A stretch of 64,000 nt of DNA from Chamaelirium japonicum (Eukaryota; Streptophyta; Magnoliopsida; Liliales; Melanthiaceae). The stretch covers positions 52,741,472 to 52,805,471 of the forward strand of contig OX393557.1 of assembly GCA_947650365.1 (NCBI GenBank), in the 5' to 3' direction. Shown piece by piece: positions 11,158 through 23,410 of the stretch (within the stretch, counting starts at the first letter, position 1; each line of letters opens with the position of its first letter). The notes below the pieces were generated by a model that was not told the DNA's origin, ran no database searches, and was given only the letters and a program-made list of their open reading frames with translations. Made by a program: the position numbers and the translations under genes.

Positions 11158-12240
11158 TTTTTTTTTTAGAACCCCTCCGAAAAGAGGGAGGGCTAGCAGT
11201 GGCGGCTCCAGGAATTTGTATCGGTGAGGTCAAAAGCTGCATTAGAAACGGCACATCGCAGGAGAGTTTCGAGAGAACAAAGGAGGAAATAGGTCGCGAA
11301 GTTGCAGACCCACGTGACTCGTGAAGGCATGAAGTAGGATTTGATGAATTGGTGGACTAGTGGGGTCAAACAAACAGTCACAACTAAATAAATTATGATA
11401 AATAAATTTTTAATAGGTTTATACATTTGAGTGGGGCCAATTGATCCTATTCACCCATATGTAGCACCGCCTATGAGGGTTAGGCAACCCCCGACCAGTT
11501 TATTCGAAAATTAAGAAGTTAAATTGTTACATATGATAGGAGCATCAACACCAAACTTCGCTTTCCATAGGATTATCCATATCTTGAATATCAAAATCAC
11601 CGATCTGTACACCTCGTCCGCCTCCATTACCTTGCCATTGAAGATGCGGTTGTTCCTCTCCAACCATACAATCCAGATAATCTCCATTATGAGGATATCC
11701 CACGGCGGCTGCAACTCCTTTGGGATATTCCTCCTACGCCATCTAGTCCACATAGCTTTCAGATTACTTGGATGGGAGGAGATATCACACTTCATCTCGA
11801 AGTGGTCCCACACCTGTTTAGCAAATGGGCAACTCGGCAATAGATGTGAAGCGCTCTCCTCTACGACGTTGCAGGAGGTACATAGAGATATCGTAACTTT
11901 TGGATCTTCGCCGGGGCTTTCTTCTTCCAAATAACATCTGATGGATGAAAGCACTGGGAAGATGAGGGATGAGGTTGTTGTAGAAAGATCTCACCGAAAA
12001 AAGACCCGATGCTATCCATCTCTACCTGATTCCATTACCCGTCGGACGGAAGCTTGCCGCCAATAGTAACACAATCAATAAGGCTCAGGCACATCGGATT
12101 TCTTAATGAGGGTTTTCCCATACTACCCCCCAACTCACACATATTACTGGAAATAGACTCAGTTGCTTTTTGCATTACTTTTCTAGCCCTCAACACGTGC
12201 CAAATGCTACTTCTGAACAGCTGATGCATTAATAAAAAGC
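11158..12240 (-). mobile_element. L1-type LINE 3' fragment (zf-RVT domain)
   Basis: On the minus strand, about 11,954-11,511 encodes a zf-RVT region: CTSCNVVEESASHLLPSC, FAKQVWDHF, IWIVWLERNNRIFNGK. The 3' end carries a gaggagggttcttta-like UTR motif and a poly(A), seen as poly(T) at 11,159-11,168. It is 5' truncated, and a hAT MITE sits in its 3' UTR. The same 3' UTR signature marks LINE ends at 29,580, 43,257 and 63,342. Confidence 0.8.
11197..11475. mobile_element. hAT-type MITE nested in the LINE 3' UTR
   Basis: The left end cagtggcggctccagg and right end gtagcaccgcctatg give a hAT-type inverted pair. Flanks AGGGCTAG (11,189-11,196) and AGGGTTAG (11,476-11,483) match at 7 of 8 bases. Removing it joins gagggagg to gttaggcaacccccgacc, the LINE 3' UTR seen elsewhere. 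Confidence 0.8.
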
Positions 12241-12599
12241 TTGTTTATCTTCTCCGTTTGGATTTTTTCTCGCTTTAACTGCCTCTCGTTGCTGGAGATC
12301 ATTGGGATGATGTCGTTTTTTATCCTCGACGTTCTTATATAGCGTAAAGTATTTAGTGAGTCCTTGTCGTCGAGCTGGTGAAGGTGGTAGGCGGTAAGAA
12401 ATGAGAGAGAAATGCAAGTTCAGCATGATGTACCTTCTTCATTTCTTATCAGAATTTAGTGATTCTGGAGACATTGCGATTTTCGGGTGATCCTCTACGA
12501 AATCATTTAGAGATGATAAAATAAAGTCAGTATCTCCAGTAGTTTTAAATGAAAGATTGGATGGATGTAATGTAAAAACAATAAAAAGAAATGAAAGTC

Positions 12600-13460
12600 G
12601 GAGGCAAGTTCGGCATGGCTGACGCCCACTCAACCACCACCCACAGCCATCGCCGCTAGCCACCACCCTTGCTGCCCCATTGGCCACTGCGACGGGGCAA
12701 TAACGGCGGGCAACCAGTGGTCAGTGGCCGCCACCGATGGGTGGTGGCGAATTAGGTGGCGTCATCGACGAGAGGTGCCCGCCGGTGGTTGATGGTAACG
12801 GGCACATTAGTGAAGATGCAACAGAGCATCAATAAAGATGCATCGGCGCATAAGTGAAGATTTGGCAGTGCATTAATGAAGATGCGTTGATGCATTCTAC
12901 TATAGCCTGCAGTGAAAGGCGCCAACGCACTCTACTGCGTCCTGCAGTGAAAGGCGTTGGCGCCTTTCAATGGAAGGTACCAACACCTTTCACTGAACGC
13001 ATCGACGCATTCTACTGCGGCCCGCAGTGAAAGGCGTCAGTGCACAGGCACATCAGTGAAATGATCTGAAGTATTTCACTGATGCGCCGACTCATGTGCG
13101 CTAGAGCATTTCACGGTGGCCAATGCCCCATCGGCCACCATCCACCGCTATCGCCGCTGGCTACCACCCACGCTACCCCATCGGCCGCCGTATGTGGTGG
13201 TTGACGGGTCGGTGGGGGTGGTGGTCGACGATGATGGTCGACAGGGTGGTATCGTCGGCAGGAGGTGCTCCCGGCAGGGACGACGGGCAACCGGTGGTCG
13301 ATGGGGATGGTGGTCGACGACGACGGCGTCGGGTGATGGCCGACGGGGTGGAGTCGTCAGCGGGAGGTGCTTGCCGATAGTCGACGGCAGCGGGCGGGCG
13401 ACGACGGCCGGTTATGGGCTGCAGTTGGTCATGGTTTTGACATCCCTCTAGGATTAATCT
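12600..13460. repeat. GC-rich local duplications and GCAGTGAAAGGCG repeats
   Basis: Segments at about 12,615-12,700 and 13,115-13,195 are diverged copies of one sequence (caccacccacagccatcgccgc / caccatccaccgctatcgccgc). Between them gcagtgaaaggcg and tgcattctact recur four or so times (12,885-13,050). 13,190-13,420 is ggtggtcgacga-rich. Long open frames here are composition effects. 12,241-12,600 shows nothing recognised. Confidence 0.6.
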
Positions 13461-14168
13461 CATGGCCCCATCGTGTCCATTGAAATAGGGTGCACCACAG
13501 GTCTCTTCCTAAAGCGTCAACGATCGAAAGGGAAGACAGATCATCAGTGAAGCATAATCAAATTCCTTTGGAATTAGGAGTGAAGCCCTTTATAAGCCTT
13601 GGGGATACTTTAGTCCGAAAATAAAAAAAATGGTCAGAAAAGTAATGCTAAAAGCAACTGGGTCTATTTCCAGCAATACGATAGAGTCGGGGGTCATTCT
13701 GGGAAAATCTCTTTCTTAATTCAGAGAGAGAGAGAGAGAGCCAATAAGGCTCAGAAACCCCCATATTTTTTTTTAGATTAGAGCATCTCCAAATGCCTCC
13801 CTTAGCTGTCTGTATTCACCCATTTGAACGAGTGGCACGATAGAAATCAACTCCAATGGTCTTGCTTAACCCCTCGCTTAAGTCAATGAAACCAAGCGAA
13901 CAGATTTTTGCTTGCCCGCTTGAGCGGGGCGTCCACCACTCGCTTGGCTGGTCCTGCATGTCACATCACCCATGTGATGGTGCAGATTGAACCGAAGCTG
14001 TTGTTTATAAAATCATGACCATCGATTTAAATGGCAGGTGACTGCATGTCAATATCATCCATGTGATATTTGCATAATCAATTGGAGCTGTTGGTTTTAG
14101 AAAATCAAGATTTTTTTTTTTACCTGTATGAAGTTGGGAGAGAGAGAGAGCTGCAGGAGTAGAATAAA
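13461..14168. other. Intergenic flank of MULE-2
   Basis: No gene is seen. There is a (GA)n tract at 13,723-13,740 and a possible Tourist-like MITE end (agagcatctccaaatgcc) at about 13,788 with no partner found. Candidate target duplication TAGAATAAA lies at 14,160-14,168. Confidence 0.5.
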
Positions 14169-15025
14169 GAGGTTTTTCCCAAAATGAGCACCAGGTTTGA
14201 CCAATTACCCAAACTACTGCAGTTTTCTAAACGGTAACTTTTTTGCTCTCAGACACGTGACAAATAATTCACATGAGGCATTTAGGATTTTTAGAGACCC
14301 TTTTGCCCTCTAGTCAAAAGGTAAAGAAACTGAACCTTTCTTCTTTCTTTTTCCCTCCGTGACCTCCCAAACCCCACCTACGGCCTGAGCAACCTCATTG
14401 TCGGCACTCTTCCTTGGCCGGAGATCGTCGGACGATCGTCGGAAGATCACCGGAAGATCGCCGGAAGTCGTCGGAATCTTCATCCACGGTAGTGCAAAGC
14501 CTTTAAAGATAAATCTTCGAACCCTAAACCACGATTTAACAAGAAAATTGGTTTTTTTTTACCCTAAACCCTAAATCATGGGTGAAATTATGACAAATTA
14601 AATTTCATACCCTAAAATCTTGAATAAAATGGTTATTTGAGGTTTATTCGATTTGGTAACTACCTAGGGCTTTCAAAAAATAGGTTTCAGATATTATAAA
14701 GATGTGAACATGATATTAGGGCTTTTAATTTTCAAGATTAAAATTAATTTTTAAAAAATTTATTGTAATTTTCAAAATTAGCTTTCACCCCATTATCAAA
14801 CAATTTTGTTATATGTTTCAAACCGCAAGTCATACTTGAATCGAATACAAAAATATTTTCATAAAATTGAGATCTAATGCAGTAAATTTATGTATGCAAA
14901 ATCAATGGATCTATTGTAATATTATTTACGCTCGACACAAGTTCACTTGAGTTCGACGCATTTAAAGTTGTGTACTGCATGAGATGGACTTACATAAGAT
15001 CATCTCCAGTACTTACTGAAATTTT
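14169..15025 (+). repeat. MULE-2 left terminal inverted repeat
   Basis: About 857 bases align almost without gaps to the complement of 27,398-28,267, at roughly nine in ten bases by eye. Shared landmarks, in order: ctgcagttttctaaac, gacacgtgacaaataattc, ctctagtcaaaaggtaaag, a cluster of gatcgtcggaagatc, ccctaaatcatgggtgaaa, and gttcacttgagttcgacgc. The gatcgtcggaagatc boxes are locally repeated. Confidence 0.95.
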
Positions 15026-15299
15026 TTTATAACTTTGCGTTTGTGTGGAGATGATTTGAGATTCATGATAAAGATTTTGAAATAGTGAATGCAAGAATCA
15101 ACTCAATAATATTGTGTTGGATACAAGATCATTATTTTTAAACATCTTCTTTATAACATAAGCATGCATGCGTTGGATGCTAGATTCAAAATAGATACTT
15201 ACATACAGCTCAACTATTTATGTTAGGACTTGCTTTAACTATTACAAAAATTAATACATTGTGCCTTATGCCAGTTTCATTCGCTTATCATTTTCAGGC

Positions 15300-18200
15300 A
15301 TGGATTCACTATTACCGATTTTATGTATCTATGATGGAGAATTCATTCAAGTCAAAAATAAATACCAGCACCAGGGGGAAATATCCTAAACTTTTCTTTT
15401 ATCTTCATCAAGCGACTATGACCAACTTATTCAGAAAATCTATCAGATAACAAAGTCTTATGTCGAAGAATATGACATTTCTCTTAAAGCTTTGTATCCA
15501 AGTACGATCCCTTGTCCGCCTATAGAGATTGTGGATAACGATGATGTATGCGCGTTCATTGCCCACAATATACGCAATGTGATGTCCAATATCCCATTAC
15601 TAGTAACAAGAAACCGTAAATGCTCCAAATATGTTTCTATTCCAATATCTACTTGTAAGAGGAAGATAGACGAAAAAGAAAAAGTTTTTTCCAAAGTTTC
15701 TCGGTCTCATGCTTTTCCCTTTTCTTCAATTGCTAAGATAGAAGATTCAGAAGAATATTTGAATGATTCAGCATATATATCTGATGCGATCTAAACTAAT
15801 CCTATATTAAGAGGCTAATTTGATCTAAATTATAACTCGCAAGTGCACGAATCGTTTGTAGGAGCGGTACGTATTACGAGGTCGATCCCACAGGGATTGC
15901 TAATGAGGGGAGCGGTCTAATCTAAGGTTATTAACTATTTACCTAAGTTACTTAATAAGCAAAATTGTTGATTTGGTTTTATAAGATTGTGATGGAAATA
16001 GTAACTAAGCAGTATTAAAGCATGCAATTAACTAAGGTAATGCGGTGTGTGGAGGTTCGAATATGGATGAGATACTAAGGCGGTCGAATCCACCGCTAGA
16101 TCATCGTAGATGCTATGTTTAGATTATGTGTTCTAAATTTATGCGAGTAGCATGCGGGAAACAAATCCCGTGCTTTCTCGAGATGTGATCATTAAAGCTT
16201 TAATATGAGGTTAATGACATAAGCATGGTGTAATTTCAAGCATGGAGTAATAAAGCAGAGCATCGATTGTCTAAATAGAGCACAATGGATCAAAGCTAAC
16301 ATAGCAGAGCATCGATTGTCAAGATTAAGCACAATGGATCTAAGCTTTAATTATACAATGAAACTGGGCTTTGATTAACAAGATGACTAACGTTAACTAC
16401 AAGGCATGCATGACAATACCATGTGAGAACTATTAAATCATCATAGCAAATCCGAAATTAAATCATATATTATCGATGAAAAGCTCGGCATAGAACACAT
16501 AAAATAAACTAACATCTATTATGATCTAGGGTTTCATCTCGGCCTTAGCATGCGGTTTAGCTAGACATGAGTTTTGTTACATCAAGAGAAAAATTAAAAA
16601 GAAACAAAGTACAGATCATCTTTGAAGATTGCACCGTAGATTTCGTCTTCTTTGATCTCCTTCCTCGATGCTTCTTCGCTTTGGCTTGATCACGTCGTAG
16701 CCTCGATGATGGCGCGATGATGGAAGCCGGTGATGGGAAGATGGATCGAGATGGTGGCTCCGGTCCGGTGGTGATGGGTTCTGTCCTAAGTGGTAGATGG
16801 CTAAGGTGGGTGATGGGAGTAGGTACGGTCGTCCAAAAGCCTCTCCCCTTGTTTTCCCGAGCCCCCCCTTATATAGGAGATAGAGAGAGTCCCCGGTAAA
16901 AAGCGGGTTCGGCTGGGTCTCGGTTGGGTAAGAGAGAGGAGAGGATAAGGAAAGAGAAATAACAAGGAAAGCTAGAGAGAGAAACGAGGGGGCAGCGGGA
17001 GCTGGAAGTTCGGTGGGGGAGACGAGCATGGCTCGGGTTGCTGGGTTTGGTTATTAGATCAGTTGCAACAGAGAGGAAGTCGGGTTGCATTGCGAGGGGT
17101 TCGGTGTCGCGATCTAGAGAGAGAATCGGTGGGATGGAGAGATGATCGGATGGAGATCTGAAGAGGGCTGCATGGTTCTCGGGATAGAGAGAGAAAAGAT
17201 CTGATCGCCAGATTTGTAGGGAGAGAAAGAAACGGAAGAAAGAGAGAGAATCCCGGAGAGAGAAGGAAACAGGAGAGAGTCCGAGAGGTTCGGTTGGAGA
17301 CGTGGCTGGGCGGTTAAGTTGCATGAGTTTTAGAGAGAGAGAATCAAGGAGGGAGAGAGAAAGTAGGAAGAGAGAGAGAGAAGTTTGGCTTGCAGGGGTC
17401 TCGGGTTGCTGGGTGTTCGGTGTGCATGAGCTGATGCACGGAACGGACGGCCGTGATCGAGTCGGACGGGTAAGGATGTAAGGGCTACGATCTGGTTCAG
17501 CTGCATGGGATCCGGTTGGGAAAGGAACGGCTGCGATTAGGTGAGAGTGGATGAGCGGCTACAGCTGGTTTGGTCACATGGATCGCAGGGGCTGTTATGG
17601 GTTTAAAGGGTACCATGCATGGGAAAGGAACGGCTGGGATTAGTTTCCAATTGATCACGGGTTAGAGAGAGAGTCGGCTGGATGCCATCAGGTTCGGGGC
17701 CGGAATCGATGCGCGGGATGGATAAGGTGGAACGGTAAAGGGGTTGCATGCATGGGTTTTATGGATCGGACGGCTAGAATTTGGAGATCAATGGGATGCA
17801 TACATGGGTTTGATGCATTGAAGGGCTTTGATCGAATGCCTGGGTTTTTAAGTGGCACATTCATGCATGTGCATGGAATGAACAACTGTGATTAAATGGG
17901 TTCATTAATCGGACGGCTTGAATAGAAATCTGGGCCTTGGTTTTCGGATGATGGTTGCATGCATGGTGGATATGGCGAGGGGTTTGAAGGCACAGCCAGT
18001 CGATCGATTAGGGAATGGACGGCCACGGTCTTGTGAGGCAAAGACAGGGAAGGATCGAAAGAAAAGAACATGACAGGCTTAGGTAACCATCCGAGCCGTT
18101 CGAACTCGTCAAGTCCTTGGCATTTGCATAGTCCTTCAGTGATCCGAAGCTAGGAATATGTTGAGCTGGTGACGTCAGATGCCCGACTCAAACAACTGTT

Positions 18201-21058
18201 CTTTTCTGCATCCCTCATCATAAGGGCCTCCAAACGGTTTGTACAACCTCCATCAATTCGCCGCGAGAATATCCACGGCTTGGTCTTGATACCCTTGAGC
18301 TGACTGCGTCGAGTACCGGATCAATTCCCTGAAAGACACACATGAAATGACGCTTGTCAGGTTTAAACACGATTATCGATAGAAGGATAATTTGGACTTT
18401 CAGGCTATGTATCTTTCATGCATGTAATGTATGCGAGCGAACCAATATGCCGTTGGGTTCGTATGAGAGTCTACTATATCGTGGTGCAAAGAAATTCATG
18501 CAGTTTACGTGCATTATGAAAGTTTTACGTAGCAAAGTGACGCTATGTGCATGATAAAGAAAGGATAATTCGCACCAAATGGACGCTCAACAATATCTAC
18601 TGCTAACATTACTGGAACTTCTGAAGATACAAGTATTCATAAATACAATCATTATATTAAGCCTAATATCACTGCGAAGGAATCTTTAAATAACAGTCTC
18701 ATTTATGACACTACCATGGATGACCCAGCCATCAATGACGTTGCTATGGAAGAGAAAAGGTACATTATTATACCTTCTACTTTCAAATACTCAATACGAA
18801 CTATATTTTTCAAATTATGATATATGGTTCATATAATTGTAGGTTTTCTTATGAAGGTGTGACACGTGGGCCGATTATATCTGATGATCACCACTTGGAT
18901 ATAGATCTAAATATCGTTTCCAGCGATTATTGTGGTGTACTAAATGCATTACTTGCTGATGTTGTTAAGAATAATCCAGTTATTGTGAAAAACCCATCAG
19001 TTGATATAAAATTGCATCCAAAAGACACATATACAAGCACTAAATCCCGGAGTAAAGCCCCAATGCCATCACCGTCAGCCTTCAGGTAAGGATATCTTTA
19101 TGCTATTATGAAGGTCTAAATATGTTTTCTATGCTCCAACTTATCGTTTTATTTTTGTTTGCAGGACTTGTACCATAAATGATCCGACATATATTGAAAA
19201 TTATAGTTGGATAGAAAATATTCATATTGAACAATCAGCAGTTGAACTGACAAAGATTGAGCAACCGATAATATCTGATTCACTAGCAGGGTTCGAAGAT
19301 ATATATGTTCAGAAGGAATTTTTGACCGATATACAAATAAAGGATAATTACCATGAAATCCACCTCTATCAGATGTTTAAGGACAAGGGGAGCATGATTA
19401 AGGCGCTAAACAAATATGCTTTATATTCAAATTTTGAGTATAAGGTTTTAGATTCCACTCCAAAAAGATATACTATCATATGCAAAGGTGAAAACTGTAC
19501 ATGGAGATTGCATGCATCTATACTTAAGGGGACTGCAGTATTCCAGATTAAGTCCCTAAAGAGTGAACACAAATGCTCGATGGCAAAATGAGGTGAGGAT
19601 CATCAGCAAGCTACAAGTGATCTAATAAGTGAGTTTGTAAAGCATCGATTAGAGGGAAACGTATCGTATGTTCCGAAAGCAATTATATGTGATGTGCAAA
19701 AGGAGTTTGGTGTAAAGATCAGTTATAAGAAGGCATGGAAGGCAAATGAGATTGCTATAAAACTTCTGAGAGGGTCATATAAGGAATCATACAAGCAGCT
19801 TCCGGCATACTGTCATGAGCTACAGAAAAAAAATCCTGGAACCATTACGAAAATTTTACGAGAAGGAGGAAGATTCAAACGTTTTTTTCTAGCTCTCGGC
19901 CCATGCCTACGTAGTTTTCAAAGAAATACCTTACGGTCGGTAATCGCAGTTGATGGGACACAACTTAAGGGCAAATATAAAGGTATATTATTTACAGCGA
20001 CAACATTGGACAGTGCTAATCATATATTCCCAATCGCTTTGGGAATTGGAGAATCTGAGAACAACCATAGTTGGAGATGGTTTTTGACTCACTTGCGGGA
20101 TGCCTTGGGTCCTATGGAGAGGTTAGTGATAATATCAGGTCGACACAAGGCTTTACTAACTCAAGTTCCTGAAGTCTTCCCACGTGCATTTCATGGTTAT
20201 TGTGCATTCCACATAGCACAAAATATGTATGCCAAATTCAAGCTCAACATGTTATATCCTTATTTTTATACAGCTGCGAAGGCAACTAGGCCTATAATTT
20301 TTCATCAAATGATGGCAACCATAAGAGATGTGCATAGTGATGCTTATGAATGACTAAATGAGATTGATAGAGAGAAGTGGACAACGGCATACTTTCAAGA
20401 AAGAAGGTTTAATATTATTACAACAAACACTTCTGAAAGCTATAACAATGTTCTGAAAGATGTCAGAGAGTATCCTATCACCATGCTTATTGAGGAATTC
20501 CGCTTAAAGCTTCAGGGTATGTGGTTCAAGCGTAGAAATATGTCATCCGGATTGACAACAAAACTTACAACTTGGGCTGAAAAGGAGTTGTGTAATGAAA
20601 TAAAAAGTGCACGTGCAACGGCTTGTCATCCTATTAATCATGATGAGTTTATGATTAGATCATTAGAATTTGAGGATCAAGTTATGTTAAGCAGGAGAAC
20701 TTGCACTTGCCGTAAATTTGACGTAATGGCGATACCATGCTCTTATGTTTTAGCTGGAATTTCACATTTTAAGATGGACCCATATTCATACTGTGCCCAC
20801 TATTATTGGACGGATAATTATAGATCAACGTATGAAGAGTCCATATACCCAGTTTCTGATAAAAATCAGTGGGAGATTTCAGATAACATAGTTAAAGATG
20901 ATCAATTGCTACCACCTAAGGGAAAGACTCCACTAGGGAGGCCAAAGAAAAAAAGAATATTATCACAAGGTGAAGAACGGAAGACCGTAAAGTGTGGCAG
21001 ATGCAAACAGACTGGGCACAATAGAAGAGCTTGTAAGAAACCAATCGAGCAAGGATAA
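15300..21058 (+). pseudogene. MULE transposase (MuDR/MURA-type), broken
   Basis: The start ATG at 15,300 follows an acceptor (ttttcag) by two bases and opens MDSLLPILCIYDGEFIQVKN, the N-terminal MuDR-type region, continuing to about 15,795. After a 2.5 kb insertion the gene resumes near 18,560. Further exons are 18,843-19,085 and 19,165-21,058. The last exon has the MuDR DNA-binding region (FKDKGSMIKALNKYALYSNF...CKGENCTWRL), the DDE core starting SVIAVDGTQLKG, HGYCAFHIAQNM, a SWIM zinc finger (CTCRKFDVMAIPC) and a C-terminal zinc knuckle (CGRCKQTGHNRRAC). Defects: in-frame stops after GEIS (about 15,390), at 19,589-19,591 and at 20,351-20,353; the usual Asp of ISDRHK is Gly (ISGRHKALL); the SWIM His is Tyr (PCSYVLA). 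It is therefore an inactive remnant of a mudrA-like transposase. Confidence 0.9.
15832..18345. mobile_element. About 2.5 kb insertion in the transposase gene, LTR-like fossil of uncertain class
   Basis: The reading frame and AT-rich composition of the transposase are interrupted by a more GC-rich block. It opens near tgatctaaattataactcgc with cgcaagtgcacgaatcg and gtcgatcccacagggattg, a phrase I associate with non-coding parts of plant LTR-type repeats. The interior has GA-rich stretches (16,870-17,400) and repeated ggaacggctg/gatcggacggc phrases (17,430-17,950). No protein domain is seen. Borders are judged from where transposase-like sequence stops and resumes, and no clear flanking duplication was found. 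A solo LTR is the likeliest reading; another insertion type is possible. Confidence 0.45.
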
Positions 21059-21224
21059 CTATATTTTACTTTATTGAGAGATCTTATTTTGGCTGACTTG
21101 TAGTTGGATACAATGACTTTTGAAATTTTGGTTTCTTGTAATTGGATGGTTGTGCAATTTTGGTTACTTGTAATTAGATACAAAGACTTAGATAATCGAT
21201 ATCTTTAATATGACTATTGCGATT

Positions 21225-21480
21225 GGATACTGTCAATACTGCATGCTATAATAGGACTTGCGTTGAAAACAAGCAATGACACCTTTTGCAATTGAACGCA
21301 ATGACACCTTTTGCAGAAAACAAGCAATTGCGTCGTACGCAAATAGAGTTTGTGTTCAATTACAGTGATGATAATTCTAGTTAAAATATTGCATTCGATA
21401 CAAGCCATACTTAGGTTCGACGCAGTCCATCTTTGTGCTCAATTACAGGAATGATGAATCGAGCTAATTGCAAGAAGCAT
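21225..21480. repeat. MULE-2 internal motif cluster A (CTTGCGTT / GTTCGACGCAG)
   Basis: The non-coding DNA between the convergent genes contains repeated variants of acttgcgttsgacgca and ttgtgctcaattacagg. Much of 21,345-21,480 is repeated at 22,968-23,110. The same motif type (acttgagttcgacgc, tacgctcgacacaag) occurs in both terminal inverted repeats. Confidence 0.75.
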
Positions 21481-21736
21481 GAGAAATGAAATAAGGGGCA
21501 TAAGAAATTTGAACAATCACAGGCAACAGTATTTGAGAATTTGGACAGGTATTAAACAAATTATTTAAGTAATCAAAGTTAAATATTATTAAACAAATTA
21601 TATTGCAATCACCTTACTATGCTGTTACACAAGTGTGGCTTAAAATTATTTTAAAATAATATTATTTTTGAACTAAAACAAGGGGGATCTATTTATGGCA
21701 CCCCATACCCAAATTCAGAAAAACATTACAACATTT

Positions 21737-22177
21737 TTAATCAGTCAACTCTAATGAAGATAAATCTTGAAGTAACGACAAACTATCCATCGCTCCATCA
21801 AGTATTTTTTGCCGTATTTGTTTTATTATCATATGACACTCATGGAGTTTTCCCTTCAACCCCTCGACCTCAGCCTCCAAGCGGTGTATCGTCTCCTCGC
21901 ACGTACATTTATGAATAATCATCTTTTGAATTTCATCACACCACATAAAAAACTGACATCGATTGCCCTGCAATCATGTATTAACAATAAATGGGTAATA
22001 CAAATCTATATCTTATTCCAAGGGCATATATATTATTCAAAGTAAATTATGGTGTACCTCTGGTAGTGGGCATGTATAAAACAATCTTCCAGGATTTTTT
22101 GATGTGCGGGATGTCTCTATCTTACAAAAACCAGCACCACATGGACATGTGAAATTTGGATATATCGTTGAGCTCAT
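21737..22177 (-). CDS. GRF-type zinc-finger protein, small, inside MULE-2
   Basis: Two exons, 22,177-22,058 and 21,967-21,737, joined by a GT-AG intron, give a 116-residue protein. It starts MSSTIYPNFTCPCGAGFC and has the GRF zinc-finger signature: CPCGAGFC, then TSRTSKNPGRLFYTC and NRCQFFMWCDE, spanning about residues 11-53. A predicted coiled coil (HRLEAEVEGLKGKLHE) follows. The joint reads PE-GNRC with the frame kept. GRF fingers bind nucleic acid in known proteins; small plant GRF/coiled-coil proteins are common and often of unknown role. It is intact and transcribed in the same direction as the Ulp1 gene, from between two copies of the motif cluster. It could be MULE cargo or an element gene. 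Confidence 0.8.
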
Positions 22178-22378
22178 ATTTGAGTCTGTTTAAAAAAAAA
22201 CCACATAAAAAATGACAATCAAGATGACACCATCTCTTTAAAAAAAACATATTTTGATCTTACATATTTGGATGATACATATTTGGTACAGAAAAAACCA
22301 CATAAAAAACCACATAAAGAAATACCTCCATGCATGGTACATATTTGGATCTTACAATTGAGATGGCACCATCTCTTT

Positions 22379-22530
22379 TTAAAAAAATCTTATAGGATCC
22401 CTCTGTAGCAGTCAACAGATAAATGGGCTGATCTCGTTAAACAAGAAGAAATTAGTTTTTTTAAAAAAATCTTATAGGATCCCTCAGTAGCAGTCAATAT
22501 ATTTAAACAAGAAGAAATTAGTTTTTTTTT
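22379..22530. repeat. Tandem duplication, about 70-bp unit, upstream of the GRF gene
   Basis: aaaaaatcttataggatccc followed by agtagcagtcaa and aaacaagaagaaattag occurs twice, starting near 22,381 and 22,465. The rest of 22,190-22,900 is the probable leader/promoter side of the GRF gene and holds another short duplication (gagaagaagtctgatc near 22,727 and 22,756). Confidence 0.75.
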
Positions 22531-22934
22531 AATCTTTAAGAATGGAGAATAAGCATATGATCTAGTTAGATCTAAGGGGGCGACTAAACTATTTGCGAGT
22601 AAAACAAATGACAAATACCTAGAAGAAGAAAGGGGGGAGTTATGAAGGGTTTATGACCTAGAAGGGAGCTACCCCCTTCCCTTTCTGAAGTGATCAATCT
22701 AGGGGGATGCGATCATACCTCCGATGAGAAGAAGTCTGATCTGTGTGGCTACGGAGGAGAAGAAGTCTGATCCGTGTTCTACCCCTCCGCGTCGTCCTCT
22801 CCAATGGAAATCGCAGAGAAGGGGCCGTCGACTACTCCTCTATGAAGAAAATCGCAGAGAAAGGACAGGGAGGATAGGTTTTTATAGAACTATTGAGAAC
22901 TGTTGAGAACTATTGTGAACGCAAGGAGCAGTGA

Positions 22935-23200
22935 TGAGAACTGTTAAAAAATTGTGTCCTACGCAAGTATCGTTTGCGTTCAATTGCAGTGATGATGATT
23001 CTAGCCAAAATATTGCATTCGATACAAACCATACTTGCGTTGGACGCAGTACATATTTGTGCTCAATTGCAGGGATGATAATCGAGTCAAACCATACTTG
23101 CGTTGTATGCAAGAAGCAGCTGCGAAGATGTTAGGACTTGCGTTTGACACAATCAATCTTTGTGTTCATCTTTGGACTTGTGCTGGATGTAGTTATTTGA
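22935..23200. repeat. MULE-2 internal motif cluster B
   Basis: Diverged direct copy of cluster A. It contains cgcaagtatcgtttgcgttc, acttgcgttggacgcag, acttgcgttgtatgcaag and ggacttgcgtttgacac, at least five variants of one short motif within 250 bases. It lies just 3' of the Ulp1 gene; with cluster A it brackets the GRF gene. Confidence 0.75.
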
Positions 23201-23410
23201 ATTGAATTGGAAATGTTGCTATGCACATAACCATTTTTAATTCACCAAAATAATAAAAATCAATCCAATGACTATTGGGTATAACATTCAATATTCCACC
23301 TCGGTAACAAAATAAACATATTCATATTACAAAACAGCATAGATCATTCATTTCATATTTTTTATCATTCCAAGTTACAAAATGCCACCAGAAAGTACAC
23401 ATGTCAAGTT

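Noticed and set aside
13116-13463. GC-rich frames of 80-111 codons near 13.1-13.5 kb
   Set aside because: Both strands are open because of ggtggtcgacgacg composition; no domain and no splice partner.
16616-17324. Ser/Pro-rich leftward frames of 137 and 151 codons
   Set aside because: They fall inside the 2.5 kb non-coding insertion, overlap GA-rich sequence and show no domain.
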